Shown one piece after another: positions 27,715 through 37,364 of a stretch of DNA of 64,000 nucleotides. The position numbers were made by a program, and so were the translations under genes. The notes beneath the pieces are model-generated. The model saw only the letters and a program-made list of their open reading frames with translations, searched no databases and was not told where the DNA came from. Origin of the DNA: Gammaproteobacteria bacterium (GTDB taxonomy: Bacteria > Pseudomonadota > Gammaproteobacteria > Chromatiales > Chromatiaceae); contig JASBTJ010000085.1 of assembly GCA_030148485.1 (NCBI GenBank), positions 22,393-86,392 on the forward strand. The letters run 5' to 3'. Positions within the stretch are counted from its first letter, which is position 1, and every line of letters starts with the position of its first letter.

Positions 27715-27748
27715 GCGCGAAGACATCCACTGTTTGGTGCCTTCGCGC
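27715..27748. repeat. Inverted repeat between leuB and asd
   Basis: GCGCGAAG and CTTCGCGC form an 8-bp inverted repeat around 18 bases in the 107-base leuB-asd gap. Nearby text such as GAGACGCGG and CCTCTGCG resembles the dispersed palindromes common in some GC-rich genomes. A second copy was not found in the window. Confidence 0.4.
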
Positions 27749-27768
27749 CTCTGCGATCCAATGACCAA

Positions 27769-28845
27769 TCAAAGCGCCGCGACGATGGCGTCGCCCATGG
27801 CCTCGGTGCCGACTTCGGTCATGCCGTCCGACATGATGTCCGCCGTGCGCAGGCCGTTATCCAACACCTTGTTGACCGCGGCCTCGATCTTGTCGGCCAG
27901 TGCGCCTTCGTCCAGCGAGTAACGCAGCATCATCGCCACCGAGAGGATGGTGGCGATGGGGTTGGCGACACCCTGGCCGGCGATGTCCGGCGCCGAGCCG
28001 TGAATCGGCTCGTACATGCCCTGCCCCTTCTCGTTCAGCGAGGCCGACGGCAGCATGCCGATGGAACCGGTCAGCATGGCGGCACAGTCGGACAGGATGT
28101 CACCGAACATATTGGTCGTGACCATCACGTCGAACTGCTTGGGCGCACGCACCAGCTGCATGGCGGCATTGTCCACGTACATGTGCGACAGCTCGATCTG
28201 CGGATACTCGGCCTTCACCACGCGGGTGGCGACTTCGCGCCACAGCTCGGTGCACTCGAGCACGTTGGCCTTGTCCACCGAGCATACCCGCTTGTTGCGC
28301 TTCATGGCGATGTCACAGGCGGATCGCACGATGCGCTCGATCTCGTGTTCGGCATACACCAGGGTGTTGAAGCCCTGCTTCTCGCCGTTGTCCAGGGTGC
28401 GGATGCCGCGCGGTTGACCGAAGTAGATGCCGCCGGTGAGCTCGCGCACGATCATCAGATCCAGACCGGACACCACCTCGGGCTTCAGCGTAGAGGCGCC
28501 CGCCAGCTGCGGGTACAGAATGGCCGGACGCAGGTTGGAGAACAGGCCCAGGCCGGCGCGAAGGCCCAGCAGCCCCTTCTCCGGGCGCACCGAGATGTCC
28601 AGCGATTCCCACTTGTAGCCACCGACCGCACCCAGCAGGATGGCGTCCGCCTCCTTGGCCATGTCCAGGGTCGCGTCGGGCAGCGGCGTGCCGACGGCGT
28701 CGTAGCCGGCACCGCCGACCAGGCCCTCGTCCAGTTCCACGTCCAGGCCATGCTCGCCGGCAAGGACATCGAGAACCTTCACCGCCTCCGCGACGATCTC
28801 GGGGCCGATGCCGTCACCCGGCAGTACCAGAATACGTTTGCTCAT
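27769..28845 (-). CDS. leuB: 3-isopropylmalate dehydrogenase
   Basis: LeuB oxidises and decarboxylates 3-isopropylmalate in leucine synthesis. Recognisable are [31 protein letters not shown], the substrate arginines in [30 protein letters not shown], the metal site [25 protein letters not shown], and the NAD site [20 protein letters not shown]. 358 residues. It follows leuD after 111 bases of non-coding sequence that I cannot assign; the Pseudomonas methyltransferase gene found at that spot is absent. Confidence 0.97.
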   Translation of the reverse strand: MSKRILVLPGDGIGPEIVAEAVKVLDVLAGEHGLDVELDEGLVGGAGYDAVGTPLPDATLDMAKEADAILLGAVGGYKWESLDISVRPEKGLLGLRAGLGLFSNLRPAILYPQLAGASTLKPEVVSGLDLMIVRELTGGIYFGQPRGIRTLDNGEKQGFNTLVYAEHEIERIVRSACDIAMKRNKRVCSVDKANVLECTELWREVATRVVKAEYPQIELSHMYVDNAAMQLVRAPKQFDVMVTTNMFGDILSDCAAMLTGSIGMLPSASLNEKGQGMYEPIHGSAPDIAGQGVANPIATILSVAMMLRYSLDEGALADKIEAAVNKVLDNGLRTADIMSDGMTEVGTEAMGDAIVAAL

Positions 28846-28956
28846 AGTCGAACCTTGTTCCGAAATTTATTTGGTGAACCACAGAACCGTGGCATGTGCC
28901 TTGATGCCAACAGCTGGAGGCAAACCGGTGACGCCCGGCGCCTTTGCGGTGGCTGC

Positions 28957-29595
28957 CTAATTGAACAACCAGGGCGCCTCGGCCTTGCGCTTCGCCTCAT
29001 AGGCCTTGATCTCGTCCCCGTGCGCCAGGGTCAGGCCGATGTCGTCCAGACCCTCGATCAGGCAATGCTTGCGGAAGGCGTCCACCGCAAAGGCGATCTC
29101 TTCGCCATCGGCCAAGGTCAGCTTTTGCGCCGGCAGGTCGACGGTGATCCGCAACGCCGCATCGCCCAGTGCCTTGGCGAACAACCCATCCACCACTTTG
29201 GCGTCCAACACGATGGGCAGGATGCCGTTTTTAAAGCTGTTGTTGAAGAAGATGTCGGCAAAGCTGGGCGCGATGATCACCTTGAAGCCATAGTCTTCCA
29301 AGGCCCAAGGGGCGTGCTCACGCGATGAGCCGCAGCCGAAGTTCTCCCGCGCCAGCAGAATCTGCGCCCCGCTGTAGCGCGGGTCGTTGAGTACGAAGTC
29401 CCGGTTGAGCGGGCGCGTGCTGTTGTCCATGCCCGGCTCGCCGTGATCCAGGTAACGCCACTCGTCGAACAGGTTCGGGCCGAAGCCGGTGCGCTTGATG
29501 GATTTCAGGAACTGCTTGGGGATGATGGCATCGGTATCCACGTTGGAACGGTCCAACGGGCAGACGATGCCGGTGAATGTCTCGAACTTTTCCAT
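28957..29595 (-). CDS. leuD: 3-isopropylmalate dehydratase small subunit
   Basis: LeuD is the swivel subunit that pairs with LeuC to isomerise 2- to 3-isopropylmalate. It shows [23 protein letters not shown], the substrate-loop [15 protein letters not shown], and [20 protein letters not shown]. The ATG at 29595 (M-E-K-F-E-T-F) has AGGAGG upstream; upstream frame extension is not needed. 212 residues, normal. It begins 10 bases after leuC and ends in TAG. Confidence 0.97.
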   Translation of the reverse strand: MEKFETFTGIVCPLDRSNVDTDAIIPKQFLKSIKRTGFGPNLFDEWRYLDHGEPGMDNSTRPLNRDFVLNDPRYSGAQILLARENFGCGSSREHAPWALEDYGFKVIIAPSFADIFFNNSFKNGILPIVLDAKVVDGLFAKALGDAALRITVDLPAQKLTLADGEEIAFAVDAFRKHCLIEGLDDIGLTLAHGDEIKAYEAKRKAEAPWLFN

Positions 29596-29605
29596 AGTCG
29601 CCTCC

Positions 29606-31024
29606 TTACAGTTCCCGCACATCGACGAAGTGGCCGGCCACCGCAGCGGCAGCGGCAATGGCCGGGCTCACCAGGTGGGTACGCCCCCCCCGCCCCTGGC
29701 GGCCTTCGAAGTTACGATTGGAGGTGGAGGCGCAGCGCTCGCCCGGCTCCAGACGGTCGGCGTTCATCGCCAGGCACATGGAGCACCCGGGCTCGCGCCA
29801 CTCGAAGCCGGCCGCGACGAAGATCCTGTCCAGACCTTCTTCCTCGGCCTGTTTTTTCACCAGGCCCGAGCCCGGCACCACCATGGCCAGTTTGACGTTG
29901 CCGGCCACCTTCTTGCCTTTTGCCACCGCAGCGGCGGCACGCAGGTCCTCGATGCGCGAGTTGGTGCAGGAGCCGATGAACACCTTGTCCACCGTGATCT
30001 CATTGACCGGCGTGCCGGCGGTCAGCCCCATGTAGTCCAGCGCACGCTGCATGCCGCCGGCTTTTACGCTGTCGGCGTCATCGGCCGGGTTGGGCACGCG
30101 ATCATTGACGCCCACCACCATCTCCGGCGACGTGCCCCAGGTGACCTGCGGCTGGATGCCGGCGGCGTCGATCACCACCTCCTTGTCGAACACCGCACCC
30201 ACGTCGCTGTGCAGCGTCCGCCAGTAGGCCACCGCGGCGTCCCAATGCTCGGCGCTCGGTGCGTAGGGCCGTCCCTTTACATAGGCGATGGTCTTGTCGT
30301 CCACGGCGACGAAACCGGCGCGGGCACCCGCCTCGATGGCCATATTGCACACGGTCATACGACCCTCGATGGACAGATCGCGAATGGCCTGGCCGGCAAA
30401 CTCGATGGCATACCCGGTACCGCCTGCGGTACCGATCTCGCCAATGATCGCCAGCACGATGTCCTTGGCCGTCACACCCGGGCCCACCTTGCCGTCCACG
30501 GTCACCCGCATGGCCTTGGACTTCTTCTGGATCAGGCATTGAGTGGCCAGTACGTGTTCGACTTCCGAGGTGCCGATACCGTGCGCCAGGGCGCCGAAGG
30601 CGCCGTGGGTCGAGGTGTGCGAGTCGCCGCACACCACGGTCATGCCGGGCAGGGTCGCGCCCTGCTCCGGCCCCATGACATGCACAATGCCCTGGCGCAC
30701 ATCATTCATGGAAAACTCGACGATGCCGAAGTCCGCGCAATTCTGGTCCAGGGTTTCCACCTGGGTGCGGGAAATGGGATCGACGATACCAGCCACGCCG
30801 CTGGTGCGCTCGTCGCGGGTGGTCGGCACGTTATGATCCGGCGTGGCCAGGTTGGCCGATGCTCGCCAAGGCTGGCGCCCAGCAATGCGCAGACCTTCGA
30901 AGGCCTGGGGCGAGGTCACCTCATGCACCAGCTGGCGGTCGATGTAGAGCAGCGCGGTGCCGTCCTCGTCGGTACGCACCACATGGGCATCCCACAACTT
31001 GTCGTAAAGGGTCTTGGCGGTCAT
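29606..31024 (-). CDS. leuC: 3-isopropylmalate dehydratase large subunit
   Basis: LeuC is the [4Fe-4S] aconitase-type subunit of isopropylmalate isomerase. The cluster cysteines are in [14 protein letters not shown] and in [45 protein letters not shown] is a family signature. 472 residues, full length. The ATG at 31024 has AAGGAG upstream. It is preceded by a structured leader with five consecutive hairpins and is divergent from a LysR gene, the likely activator. Confidence 0.97.
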   Translation of the reverse strand: MTAKTLYDKLWDAHVVRTDEDGTALLYIDRQLVHEVTSPQAFEGLRIAGRQPWRASANLATPDHNVPTTRDERTSGVAGIVDPISRTQVETLDQNCADFGIVEFSMNDVRQGIVHVMGPEQGATLPGMTVVCGDSHTSTHGAFGALAHGIGTSEVEHVLATQCLIQKKSKAMRVTVDGKVGPGVTAKDIVLAIIGEIGTAGGTGYAIEFAGQAIRDLSIEGRMTVCNMAIEAGARAGFVAVDDKTIAYVKGRPYAPSAEHWDAAVAYWRTLHSDVGAVFDKEVVIDAAGIQPQVTWGTSPEMVVGVNDRVPNPADDADSVKAGGMQRALDYMGLTAGTPVNEITVDKVFIGSCTNSRIEDLRAAAAVAKGKKVAGNVKLAMVVPGSGLVKKQAEEEGLDRIFVAAGFEWREPGCSMCLAMNADRLEPGERCASTSNRNFEGRQGRGGRTHLVSPAIAAAAAVAGHFVDVREL

Positions 31025-31053
31025 CTGCGGCTCCTTGAGGGAAGCGCCGAATC

Positions 31054-31188
31054 AGTCCATCCGGGACTGCTCAGCGCACGCTGCGCGGCAAACGCGGTTA
31101 CTGCTTGCTGCAAAACCGGTCACTGTCCGTGACCGGTTTTGGCGGCACCTCCCTGTGCCGCGGAACCGCTGAATTTTTCAGCAGTTCC
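31054..31188 (-). promoter_or_regulatory. leuC leader with five tandem RNA hairpins
   Basis: Going toward leuC on the minus strand the stems are: 31162-31188 (12 bp, one G-U, 3-base loop), 31142-31161 (7 bp), 31112-31140 (perfect 12 bp, AAAACCGGTCAC with its complement, 5-base loop), 31072-31083 (5 bp) and 31054-31068 (5 bp). The third has T4 after it and could stop transcription. No leucine-rich leader peptide with a ribosome-binding site is clear. The pairings are seen; an attenuation role is inferred. Confidence 0.55.
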
Positions 31189-31268
31189 TTAAGCTGGTGG
31201 AAACATAGCCACCGATCATCTATAAATCTAATTCATATTTTTTATTTTTCGGATTCCTATAGAGAATA
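31189..31268. promoter_or_regulatory. AT-rich divergent promoter/operator region, leuC versus LysR gene
   Basis: This 80-base region, about two thirds A+T and far above the surrounding average, lies directly before the LysR start and before the leuC hairpin leader. It is the natural site for both promoters and for LysR-type T-N11-A boxes. No single -35/-10 pair stands out enough to mark. Confidence 0.5.
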
Positions 31269-32144
31269 ATGGAGATCCACGCCCTCACCGCCTTCGTGGA
31301 AGTCGCCCGCACCGGATCCTTTTCGGTTGCCGCCGAGCACCTGTTCCTGACCCAGCCGGCGGTCAGCAAACGGGTCGCGGCGCTGGAAAGCGAACTGGGC
31401 ACTCCGCTGTTCGACCGCATTGGTCGCAAGGTCACCCTGACCGAGGCGGGCAATGCCCTGCTGCCCCAGGCCAGCCGACTGTTGCAGGAGGCCGCCGAGA
31501 TGAAGCGTCTGGCCGCCAGCCTCACAGCCGGGGTCAGCGGGACCTTGAACATGGGCACCAGTCACCACATCGGCCTTCACCGTCTGCCGCCGGTGTTGCG
31601 GGCCTTCACCCGGGCATACCCCGAGGCCCAGTTGGATATCGACTTCATGGATTCGGAGGCCGCCTGTCGCGCGGTGGAGGCCGGCGACCTGGAGCTGGCC
31701 GTGGTCACCCTGCCCAATCAGCCGTCCGACGCCTTGGGCATCACCCCGCTGTGGCAGGACCGGCTGGTGTTCATGGTGCATCGGGATCACCCCTTGGCTG
31801 GCGAAACGCAAGTCACGCTCCAGACCCTGGCCGCGCACCGCGCGGTCCTGCCCGGACCATCGACCTACACCCGCGGCATCCTTACCCGTGCGCTGGCCGG
31901 GGCGGGTCTCAAGCTCCAGGTCGCCATGTCCACCAACTACCTGGAAACCCTGAAGATGCTCGTGGCAACGGGACTGGGCTGGAGCCTGCTGCCTGCCACC
32001 ATGCTCGACGAAGGCGTCACGGAACTACCCGTGCCGCTACAGCTGTCGCGCCAACTGGGCATCGTCATCCACCGCAAGCGCACCCTGTCCAACGCGGCAC
32101 GCGCCATGGTGGAGACCTGCATCTCGCAGGCCGGCAAGTGCTGA
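31269..32144 (+). CDS. LysR-family regulator adjacent to leuC
   Basis: This is a 291-residue LysR activator. The winged helix (1-60) reads EIHALTAFVEVARTGSFSVAAEHLFLTQPAVSKRVAALE, and the effector domain spans about 90-290 (GTLNMGTSHHIGLHRLPPVLRAF, PGPSTYTRGIL, MLVATGLGWSLLP). It is divergent from leuC, the same arrangement as in Pseudomonas, so control of leuCDB in response to a pathway intermediate is likely. That role is inferred from position alone. Confidence 0.9.
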   Translation: MEIHALTAFVEVARTGSFSVAAEHLFLTQPAVSKRVAALESELGTPLFDRIGRKVTLTEAGNALLPQASRLLQEAAEMKRLAASLTAGVSGTLNMGTSHHIGLHRLPPVLRAFTRAYPEAQLDIDFMDSEAACRAVEAGDLELAVVTLPNQPSDALGITPLWQDRLVFMVHRDHPLAGETQVTLQTLAAHRAVLPGPSTYTRGILTRALAGAGLKLQVAMSTNYLETLKMLVATGLGWSLLPATMLDEGVTELPVPLQLSRQLGIVIHRKRTLSNAARAMVETCISQAGKC

Positions 32145-32234
32145 ACATCCTTGCAACCGCTTCCGGCCTGCCGACAGCGGCGGATTCCGGTAAAATGCGC
32201 GCCCTTGCCCGATTCAGCCAACCGAGGCCAACCG

Positions 32235-32540
32235 GTGGACCAAGACATCAAGATCGACTCCCGCGACCTGCTCAACGCGCAGACCGCCAAGATCGCCTGG
32301 GAAGAGCTGCAAAAGCACTTCGCCCGGGGCGTGGTCATCAAGGTCGCGCCGGAACTGGACCTGGTACAGGTTGCCGCCCAAGTCATCGCCGACGACAAGG
32401 CGCAAGTGGAGGCCTGGATGGCGTCCGGTCAGGTGGCGAACGCCGACGACGACGATGCGCGGACCTGGGTGGCATCCCAGCCGATGTTCTGGGCGGTGGT
32501 CGTTGCACCCTGGGTGCTGGTGCAGCCGATCACGGAATGA
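32235..32540 (+). CDS. DUF2288 family protein
   Basis: This is a small (101-residue) acidic protein of the uncharacterised DUF2288 family, recognised by TAKIAWEELQKHFARGVVIKVAPELDLV and the C-terminal MFWAVVVAPWVLVQ. The GTG start at 32235 has GAGG upstream and fits the family N-terminus; the frame is open further up but carries no conserved residues. Its TGA lies inside the convergent transporter gene (11-base overlap). No function is known. Confidence 0.85.
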   Translation: MDQDIKIDSRDLLNAQTAKIAWEELQKHFARGVVIKVAPELDLVQVAAQVIADDKAQVEAWMASGQVANADDDDARTWVASQPMFWAVVVAPWVLVQPITE

Positions 32541-34227
32541 GCTGAGCGGGGCGCTCCCCGACCTCCTTGGCGGCGAGCACCTGGTCCGGGTGACGGACCG
32601 CGGCGAGCAGACCGGCAAGGTAGCCTGCGCCCTTCGCCACCTGCTGCGCGATACGCCGCAGCCTGCGCAATTGGTCCAGCAGTTCGCCGACCTGGGTCGC
32701 GGCGACCGGCGCCTTCGTACCCAACTGGAGCAGGGCGTTTTTCAGCTCACTGTACTGTCGGCCGATCGCATCGACCTCGGCTTGGCAAACCGCCATGTCG
32801 AACCCCTCCCCTTGCGGATCGGCATGGGCCAACAGCTGCGACACCTTGCCGACATAAGCCTGAGTCTGCGCCGTGATGCGCTCGTCCCGTGCATACTCGA
32901 CCAGACTGCGGTCATTGGCATAGGCCTGCGCGATGTCGGCAATCTCGAGATAATACTGGCCGGTACGCATCACCGTTGGCAGTGCTTCGGCGACCGCGGC
33001 AGGTAGGCTTGACCGCTGCAAGCGGGTCATGAAATCCCCGATCGCGTTGGTCAGCTCCACCACCACCGCATGCTCTGCGCGCAACACCGACGGGGACTGT
33101 CGTTCGGCACTGAGTACCGCCTGGGCCAAGCCCCGGGCATGTTGACCCACCCGCGCCGTTTCCAGTACCAACGCATTCAGTGCCAGCGACGGCATCACCA
33201 CCACGTTGGGATCCAGATGCTTCGGTCGACCGGCGATCTCTTCATATGTGCGAAAACGGTTCGCCAGCCAATCACTCAGACGGCGGCTGAGCGGAAACAT
33301 GATCAATACGCCCAACAGGTTGAATGCGGTGTGAAACAGTGCCAGCGACACCGCCGGCGCGTCATGCAAGCCGAGCACGTCGCCCGTCGCGCGCACCAAC
33401 CAAAGCATGCCCGGCAACAGCAATAATGCGACAACCGCGGTGATCAGATTGAAAGCCATATGCGCGACGGCGACGCGTTTGGCGTTCGGCGTGGCACCGA
33501 TCACCGCCAGGCCGGCCGTGGATGTGGTGCCGACGTTCGCGCCGATCACCATGGCGGCAGCACCGGCCAGGGACAACAACCCGCCGTTCGCGGCCGTCAG
33601 CGTGATGGCAATGGCCGCACTCGACGACTGGGTTACCAGGGTGATGAGGAACCCCATGGCGACATACAACGCCATGGCACCCAATCCGGTACCCAAGTCC
33701 CGCCCCGGTCCGATCATCCCGGTCAGGCCAGCGAAGGCGTCTTTGAGCACATCCAGACCGATGAAGAACAAACCGAATCCCACCAGGGTCCGACCGATTG
33801 CGCCGACCCGGCCATCGCCGGCGGCCAGGCGCAAGACCATGCCGACGCCGACCAACGGCAGGGCGAACAAGGCGAGCTTGAATTCGAAACCGACGCTGGC
33901 CACCAGCCAACCGGTCATGGTGGTGCCGACGTTCGAGCCGTAAATGACCCCCAACGCCTGATACAAGGTCAGCAGACCCGCGTTGACAAAGCCGATGGTC
34001 GCCACGGTCACTGCGCTGGACGACTGCACCAACGCGGTGATGCCGACGCCGGCCAGCACACCGCGCAAGGTGGACGAAGTCCAGGACCCGAGTATCTGGC
34101 GAAGCGCACCGCCGGCCGCCACCCGCAGGCCGTCGGTGATCATCCCGACCGCCAGCAGGAACAGTCCCACGCCGCCGAGGGCACTGCCGGCGGCGACCAG
34201 CCATTGCCCCCCGCTCAGCTCAGCCAA
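32530..34227 (-). CDS. Na/Pi cotransporter family protein with PhoU-like C-terminus
   Basis: This inner-membrane protein of the NptA/YjbB type has two Na/Pi-cotransporter repeats with their diagnostic serine motifs, VQSSSAVTVATIGFVNAG and TQSSSAAIAITLTAANGG, across about ten helices (residues 8-320). A helical PhoU-like cytoplasmic domain (about 345-550) follows. Probably a sodium-coupled phosphate exporter or importer. The start is TTG at 34227, overlapping the RND gene stop by eight bases, so it is the last gene of the RND operon; no ATG is available near. 565 residues. Functional linkage to the pump is not obvious. Confidence 0.88.
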   Translation of the reverse strand: MAELSGGQWLVAAGSALGGVGLFLLAVGMITDGLRVAAGGALRQILGSWTSSTLRGVLAGVGITALVQSSSAVTVATIGFVNAGLLTLYQALGVIYGSNVGTTMTGWLVASVGFEFKLALFALPLVGVGMVLRLAAGDGRVGAIGRTLVGFGLFFIGLDVLKDAFAGLTGMIGPGRDLGTGLGAMALYVAMGFLITLVTQSSSAAIAITLTAANGGLLSLAGAAAMVIGANVGTTSTAGLAVIGATPNAKRVAVAHMAFNLITAVVALLLLPGMLWLVRATGDVLGLHDAPAVSLALFHTAFNLLGVLIMFPLSRRLSDWLANRFRTYEEIAGRPKHLDPNVVVMPSLALNALVLETARVGQHARGLAQAVLSAERQSPSVLRAEHAVVVELTNAIGDFMTRLQRSSLPAAVAEALPTVMRTGQYYLEIADIAQAYANDRSLVEYARDERITAQTQAYVGKVSQLLAHADPQGEGFDMAVCQAEVDAIGRQYSELKNALLQLGTKAPVAATQVGELLDQLRRLRRIAQQVAKGAGYLAGLLAAVRHPDQVLAAKEVGERPAQLIP

Positions 34228-37200
34228 CGGCGTCCATCTCGGGCGCGGCCAAGCGTGGCCAACGGGCCAGGATCCGCGCCTTCAAGCCTTCCATTCCGGC
34301 CAACAGCACCGGCACCACGATGAGCACCAATACGGTGGATACCGCCAAGCCGAAGCTGATGGATACCGCCATCGGAATCAGGAACTGTGCCTGCAACGAG
34401 GTCTCGAACAGCAAGGGTGTCAATCCCGCGATGGTCGTCAAAGAGGTCAGCAATACCGCGCGCAAACGCTGACAGGATGCCGCGATCACGGCGTCACGAA
34501 TCGCCATGCCCTGCTCGCGCAGCTGTTTGTAGAACACCACCAGAATAATCGAATCGTTGATCACGATGCCGGCCAAACCGAACAAGCCGAACATCGACAG
34601 AATGGTCAGATCGATGCCCATCACCCAGTGGCCCACCACGGCGCCCACCAGGCCGAAGGGTATGACCGCCATCACCACCAGCGGCCAGCCGTAGGAGCCG
34701 AACACCCAAGCGAGGATGATGTAGATCATGGCCAGCGCCACCAGGGCGCCGGCCTTCATGTCCCGGGCGGTTTCCCGTTGGTCCTCGGCGCGCCCCGTAT
34801 ACTCCCAATTGACCCCGTAACGCGCGACGATGCCGGGCAGGATGTCGGTACGCAGTTGGCTGCGGATCTGATTGGCGTTGTTCTGCGTGGTGTCGACATC
34901 CGCCAATATGGTTACTGCCCGCAACCCCTCGGCGTGACGAATGGCCTTGAAGCCGCGGCGCTCGCGCAACTGCAATGCCGAACCCGCCGGCATACGCTCC
35001 CCACTGGGCAAGACGAAGGTGAAGTCCCGCAATGCTGCGAGCCGATGGCGTTCGCTGTCCGGCAGCATGACGCGCACCTCGATCTCTTCCTCGCCCTGAT
35101 TGAAGATCTGTGTCAGGTAGCCATCCAAGGCACCGCGCAGTTGACGCCCCACCTCGGCGACGGTCAGCCCGTGCGCCTCGGCCAAGGGTGTCAAGCGGAA
35201 TACCCATTGTTGCGGACCATAGGGCATGTCGTCTTCCACCCCATGCACCCCGGCAACACCTTTCAAGGCCGCGGACAGGGCCTCGCCCGCCCGTTTGAGC
35301 TGCTCGGTGTCCGGCCCGGTGAGGCGGATCTCCAGGTCGCGCCCCGGATGGCCGCCGCGGCGCGACGTCAGGGTCAGATTTTCCAGCCCCGGCGGGACCG
35401 GCACGTGCTTACGCCATTCGGCCAGGAACTGTTCGTTGCGCACGTCACGGGTATCCGACGGCACCAACTCCACCTGCACCATGGCGAATTGATCGCCGCG
35501 CTGGCCCTGACGACCACCCGATGCCGCGCCCTGGCCGTCCAGTACGGCCACGGCCCGCACCAAGCCGCCGCCGAAGGCCTTATCCGTGGCATACAGGCCC
35601 TGCTCGACGTGGCGGATGTAGTCGTGCACCCGATCCGGCGGCGTACCGGCGACGAACTGGGCGCTGGCAATGACGATATTCCCCTCCACATTGGGAAAGA
35701 AGACAAAGCCAAGACGTCCGCCGACCAATAAACCGATGGTCAGGATCACCGCCGCCGCTGCGCCTGACAGGGTGACCCAGCGGTAGTCCACCGCCAAGGT
35801 CACCAGGCGGCGGAAACGGCCGTCGCGGAACCGCGCAAAGGCGTTGTCCCAACGCTGCCGAAACCGCCCCGGCGGCGCGTGATGCATACGCAGAAAACTG
35901 TGTCGGAGATGACCGGGCAGGACCAGGAAACTCTCCACCAGCGACGCGAGAATCACGCAGATCACCACCACCGGGATGTCGTGCAGGATCTTGCCGATGA
36001 TGCCGCCGATGACCAACAGCGGGATGAACGCCGCAATGGTGGTCAGCGACGACGACATCACCGGTGCGAACATGCGCCGCGCGCCACCTTCGGCCGCCTG
36101 CAGCGAATTCTCGCCGGTCTGATAATGGGTCAGCGCGTCCTCACCGACGACGATGGCGTCGTCCACGATGATGCCCAACGCCATGATCAAGGCGAACAGC
36201 GAGATCATGTTGATGCTGCCGCCGATCAGGTACACCACCGCCAGCGTCGCCAGGAACGACACGGGGATGCCGACCGTCACCCAGAACGCCACTCGCCCGT
36301 TCAGAAAAATGAACAGGATGGCAACCACCAACACCAGGCCGCCGAGACCGTTCTTGATCAGCAACATGATGCGATCTTCGATCAGCTGCCAGCTTTCGTC
36401 GTACACCGTGAGCGCAACATTCGGCGGCAAGGTCGGTCGGGTCTTTGCCAACCAGTCCTGCATGATGGCCGCCGAAGCCAACGAATCGGCAGTGGGCGAC
36501 CGCTGCAATTGCAACTCCACCGCCGGTTTTCCCTGATAGCTGACGGCGACCTGATCCGGCCTGGGGCGTCGCTCCACCTGCGCCACGTCGCCCACACGCA
36601 CCAGTTGCCCCTCGGCGTCGGTGATCAATGGCAGACGGGCAAAACCCAAGGGGTCGCGCTGCTGACTGACCGCGCGCAACTCCCGCCCGGCTTCGTCTCG
36701 ACCGACACTGCCGGCGGGCAGATCCCGGGATTCGGCCGCGATACGCGCACTGGCCTGGGACAGACTCAGGTTCAGGGCGTCCAGACTGGCCTGGGGAAGC
36801 TGGATGGCGATCTCTTCCTCGGGCAGACCGGTGATGGTGATCTGGGCAATGCCGGCGGCCAACAATTCGCGCTCGAACTGTCGGGCCAGGGGGCGCAGTT
36901 CGTCGATGTTGTCCGGGCCGTGCACCAATAGCCTAGCCACGGGCTCATAGCGGATCACATGGGTCACCTGAGGCCGCTCGGTATCGCTCGGCAGGTTGCG
37001 CACCGTGTTGACCAGGGCCTCGACACGGTCGGTCGCCTCGCCCATGTCGGTCCCCTCAGGGAACTCCAGGCTGATCAGGCTGACGTTCTCGGCCGACGTG
37101 GATGTCATGCGATCGAGCCCATCCACCGACCGCAACGCCTGTTCCAAGGGCACCGTCACCGCGCGCTCGACATCTTCGGCGTTGGCCCCCTGCCAGAGGG

Positions 37201-37363
37201 TGCGTACCGTGACGACTTCCACCTCGAAGTTGGGAAAGAACTGGGTATTGAGGTTGTTGAGCGCCCAGAAACCCGCCAACACCATGATCGCCATCAGCAG
37301 GTTGGCCGCCACCTTGTGTTGGGCAAACCGTCCGATCAGGTCATTGCGATGCGCAAAGCCCAT
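34220..37363 (-). CDS. RND-family efflux pump, inner-membrane subunit
   Basis: This is a 1047-residue AcrB/MexF-type (HAE) transporter driven by the proton gradient. It shows the twelve-helix pattern, FPNFEVEVVTVRTLWQGANAEDVE at the porter domain start, and the proton-relay acidic pair in TM4 (MALGIIVDDAIVVGEDAL). The second half repeats the fold (FGLFGLAGIVINDSIILVVFYKQL). One base separates it from the adaptor gene upstream. No outer-membrane partner is in this operon; the tolC at 55-56 kb is a candidate. The substrate is unknown. Confidence 0.95.
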   Translation of the reverse strand: MGFAHRNDLIGRFAQHKVAANLLMAIMVLAGFWALNNLNTQFFPNFEVEVVTVRTLWQGANAEDVERAVTVPLEQALRSVDGLDRMTSTSAENVSLISLEFPEGTDMGEATDRVEALVNTVRNLPSDTERPQVTHVIRYEPVARLLVHGPDNIDELRPLARQFERELLAAGIAQITITGLPEEEIAIQLPQASLDALNLSLSQASARIAAESRDLPAGSVGRDEAGRELRAVSQQRDPLGFARLPLITDAEGQLVRVGDVAQVERRPRPDQVAVSYQGKPAVELQLQRSPTADSLASAAIMQDWLAKTRPTLPPNVALTVYDESWQLIEDRIMLLIKNGLGGLVLVVAILFIFLNGRVAFWVTVGIPVSFLATLAVVYLIGGSINMISLFALIMALGIIVDDAIVVGEDALTHYQTGENSLQAAEGGARRMFAPVMSSSLTTIAAFIPLLVIGGIIGKILHDIPVVVICVILASLVESFLVLPGHLRHSFLRMHHAPPGRFRQRWDNAFARFRDGRFRRLVTLAVDYRWVTLSGAAAAVILTIGLLVGGRLGFVFFPNVEGNIVIASAQFVAGTPPDRVHDYIRHVEQGLYATDKAFGGGLVRAVAVLDGQGAASGGRQGQRGDQFAMVQVELVPSDTRDVRNEQFLAEWRKHVPVPPGLENLTLTSRRGGHPGRDLEIRLTGPDTEQLKRAGEALSAALKGVAGVHGVEDDMPYGPQQWVFRLTPLAEAHGLTVAEVGRQLRGALDGYLTQIFNQGEEEIEVRVMLPDSERHRLAALRDFTFVLPSGERMPAGSALQLRERRGFKAIRHAEGLRAVTILADVDTTQNNANQIRSQLRTDILPGIVARYGVNWEYTGRAEDQRETARDMKAGALVALAMIYIILAWVFGSYGWPLVVMAVIPFGLVGAVVGHWVMGIDLTILSMFGLFGLAGIVINDSIILVVFYKQLREQGMAIRDAVIAASCQRLRAVLLTSLTTIAGLTPLLFETSLQAQFLIPMAVSISFGLAVSTVLVLIVVPVLLAGMEGLKARILARWPRLAAPEMDAVG

Positions 37364-37364
37364 A

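Noticed and set aside
31112..31140. Perfect 12-bp palindrome as a phage or plasmid attachment site
   Set aside because: No integrase or mobile gene nearby; it is one of a series of hairpins in the leuC leader.
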